Of a DNA stretch of 25,949 nt, positions 23,890-25,949 are shown one piece after another (positions within the stretch are counted from its first letter, which is position 1; every line of letters starts with the position of its first letter). This DNA comes from Succinivibrionaceae bacterium UBA3769 (GTDB lineage Bacteria > Pseudomonadota > Gammaproteobacteria > Enterobacterales > Succinivibrionaceae): positions 7,974 through 33,922 of the forward strand of contig DFFT01000108.1 in NCBI GenBank assembly GCA_002372325.1, written 5' to 3'. The position numbers were made by a program, and so were the translations under genes. The notes under the pieces are model-generated. The model made no database searches. It was given only the letters and a program-made list of their open reading frames with translations, and was not told the origin of the DNA.

Positions 23890-24903
23890 TCAAGATGATT
23901 CGTAATGCGGGCCCACAGCGTAGCCACCGTAACTGATGGCGAGACCAATCTTATTTAGCATGCCATTCGTTTCCACATTCGACGCATTGGCCTGATCAAT
24001 GCCCGGCAAACGCAGCCACCAGGAGCAAAGACCTTCGCCGGTATACGCCTCACACTTTCTTTCCTCATTATTCTGAAAATACTGTTCCGCCTCCCCAAAA
24101 CTGAGACAGAACACCCTGTCTTCAGTGCAGTTCCCTCCGGGGGTGCCATATTGCGGATTATTGTCATTGCGGAGTTTTGAAACCTTGATCCTCTCGAACT
24201 CCTCTCTCGAAAACGCCACCCGCAAAAAGTCATTATTAAGCCATCTCCTAAGATCGCAGTTTTCCCAAGTCATAATATCAGCCCACTCATGGTGGTACTT
24301 ACTGTACCCCAGGCAGTAACGACTGATAAGGAGGGCCTCATTTCCCGATACCTCCAGCACCAGCCATTCAATGGGTTCTTCCGTGCCTTGCTCGCCCCTG
24401 GGATAACGTCCGAACTTAATGATTCCCCCTTGGATAACAATATCATCTGCTGCAGGATAATTGATTCCGTTTACGGCTATAACGGCATTCTCCGATTCCT
24501 GAACCCCAAACATCTCTAACCGGCTGATGACATCTGACAGAGCCGGTCTTTCTTTAAGCTTTTTCAGGATGCTTTCCCGCTCCGAATAAAAGTTCTTAAG
24601 ATTAAGCGGCGCACTTTCGTAGTCAGCGATGATGTTCTCAAGATATTCCTTAAAAGCTTCGTCATCCCGAAAAATCCGATCCCCGAACTGAATCAGGGGC
24701 GATGCCAGATGCTCCAGCCTCCGGCAGGCACTGAAAGGCCACGCTTTGGCGGACATGGCCTTTAAGGCTCTTCCGTAGCTTTTGAAGAGATGCAGGATTT
24801 CATAGCAGTTGCCATCACGGCTGAGTCCTTCAATATAGCTCAGGAACTCCTCGGGATTTTGGAACTCATTCCCGGTTTCCGAATACCGCCGCTCCGAAAG
24901 CAT
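23890..24903 (-). pseudogene. DUF6273 portion of a frameshifted kinase-DUF6273 gene
   Basis: Open frame carrying the 3' part of what looks like one gene with the upstream kinase. Two thirds along is a DUF6273 module: IIKFGRYPRGEQ...IEWLVLEV, ALLISRYCL, TWENCDLRRWLNNDF, RVFCLSFGEAEQYF and WWLRLPG. Such modules occur in anaerobe proteins, often with kinases; function is unknown. The frame is open up to 25014, but bases 24904-25014 overlap kinase coding sequence in another frame and read poorly, so I start at ATG 24903 with low certainty. The C-terminus reads AVGPHYESS, while adding one base in GGGCCC (23909-23914) gives VGPALRIILNR with a stop at 23882. That is much closer to the family's usual V-R-P-A-L ending. 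The 5' junction is also frameshifted (about 24866-24885). If not a pseudogene, it is a separate short DUF6273 gene. Confidence 0.7.
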
Positions 24904-25949
24904 CAGAATCAGGGGCCAGCCGGAACAGAAAATCAACAAAATCCCGCGCCTTGTCATTGCTGTGCTCAATAAGCTTTTCAGCCTTTTCGCAAAGCTCGCC
25001 CTTTCTTTCATCAACGGTGAAATAGTAATGTGTCAGAAGCCCGCGGCTCAAGTCCCGGATGCCCGGCTCTGTATTAGCCAGAAGCGCCCTGATAAGCTCA
25101 TTCTCAGTGCGGCAGGTAATCCCGTTAAAACGGTATGGCGGAAATCCCGGAGCTGCCGCCGGAGAAACTTTTTCGGCACCGGGGGTCTCCCCGGGGACGG
25201 GAACATTTTCGCCCCGGAGCCACCTTTTTACCTCGTTATAGCCCCAGCGACGGTTGGGATTATTCATTTCGTTCCGGTAGGAGATATCCTTGTAGGTAAG
25301 TCCCAGCACCAGCTTTTTGAGACGTTCCGGGAAGTTCTCCGGAAACTCGATTTTGCTGATAGCAGCCAGCCTGGCGGCCTCCTCTCCGGAGATCCCGGGA
25401 TTCTGAAAAGGGGTAAAGCCCGTGAAAAGCTCGAATATCGTAATCCCCAGAGCGTAATAGTCAGTTTCCTGATGAAAAATCCCCTGCATGGCTTCCGGGG
25501 CGGCATAGAATGGGGTCATACCGGTCTGAGTCACCACAAAGGTGTTTCTGCCGGCATCGGAGCTGATACCGAAATCGATGAGCACAATATGTTCCCCGAT
25601 TTTGTCAGGGATGAGATTTCCGGGCTTGAGATCCCTGTGCAGAACTCCGGCCTCGTGTACCGCCCGGAGACCTTCAATTACCGAGGGAATAATTCGAGTG
25701 CGGAGCTCCTCTTCTGAAAACCTTACCCCGCTTGCCACCACCTCGGACAAGGCTTGCATTTCATAATAAGGGAGCACGGTGTACTGATGATTCTGAAAGA
25801 CGCCGAAGCCTTCAAAATAGGAGCCACAGAGTTTTTTTTATTCCCATGAGCTTCCTGACCACATCCGGCTTTACGGCATTCATCCGGCGGTAATATTTGA
25901 GGATGTACTGTTTTCCGGTGCGTCTTCCGGTTCCGGAACAGAGATAGAT
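24866..25949 (-). pseudogene. Hanks-type Ser/Thr kinase portion, frameshifted and cut by the window edge
   Basis: The open frame 24866-25777 has the kinase C-lobe: HRDLKPGNLI (catalytic loop), LIDFG (DFG), MTPFYAAPEAMQG (APE) and DYYALGITIFELFTG. The N-lobe continues upstream in another frame. From 25949 it reads IYLCSGTG, then GKQYILKYY (probable catalytic Lys, codon near 25896-25898), then VVRKLMGIKK. The two parts join only if the A8 run (T8 at 25832-25839) is read as A7, giving MGIKKLCGSYFEGFGVF, a continuous kinase lobe. After the kinase is a proline-rich linker, then helical repeats that seem to continue into the DUF6273 frame. The protein would phosphorylate Ser/Thr in the cytoplasm. 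It may be a pseudogene, a slippage-controlled gene or an assembly error. Confidence 0.78.

Noticed and set aside
24904..25014. Upstream extension of the DUF6273 frame to 25014, with an apparent hydrophobic N-terminus
   Set aside because: These bases encode the kinase linker in another frame; the hydrophobic stretch is likely an out-of-frame artefact and not a signal anchor.
25832..25839. Programmed -1 ribosomal frameshift at the A8 run
   Set aside because: Restoring the kinase frame needs +1 (or -2), not -1, so the classical slippery-site mechanism does not fit.

Overview
The window looks like a chromosomal segment of a gammaproteobacterium. The evidence is a tRNA-Cys very close to the E. 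coli one, a GlpG-type rhomboid protease, exonuclease VII large subunit, and a doubly degenerate GGDEF/EAL protein resembling CsrD. A rhamnan-synthesis (RgpF) glycosyltransferase and a Hanks kinase joined to a DUF6273 module are typical of gut and rumen anaerobes, so a Succinivibrionaceae-like organism is my best guess. This is inference from gene content; no marker gene settles it.

Layout. 1-780: a SUKH-type (SMI1/KNR4) immunity-like gene with an intrinsic terminator. 779-3394 (minus): a PAS/GGDEF/EAL cyclic-di-GMP phosphodiesterase. 3958-6789 (plus): an RgpF-like glycosyltransferase and a rhomboid protease, probably co-transcribed. 6828-8072 (minus): an AT-richer, solitary OLD/RloA-like ATPase with its own good promoter and a 9-bp inverted repeat at the predicted transcription start. 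8749-16070: a tandem-AAA+ CbbX-like protein, a Sel1-repeat membrane protein and a 1098-residue protein with a TerB-C-like tail. They are arranged plus/minus/plus around a bidirectional terminator and a shared divergent promoter region. 16082-18914 (minus): xseA and a soluble chemoreceptor-like signalling protein. 19196-19438 (minus): two identical tRNA-Cys genes behind a consensus promoter. 19779-21515 (plus): an exported protein of unknown function with an internal duplication. 21892-23778 (plus): the CsrD-like membrane protein. 23882-25949 (minus): a kinase-linker-DUF6273 gene that appears broken by three single-base indels and runs off the right edge.

Functional themes. Two GGDEF/EAL proteins (one probable active phosphodiesterase, one probable inactive receptor) and a cytoplasmic MCP-like protein point to second-messenger and signalling control. 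The RgpF-like enzyme points to surface polysaccharide. The SUKH gene and the OLD-like ATPase are typical conflict or defence genes. The most unusual block is the AAA+/Sel1/TerB-C-like trio, which could be an undescribed chaperone or envelope-stress module. Its joint function is a hypothesis based on proximity and domain type only. I saw no transposase, integrase or CRISPR array.
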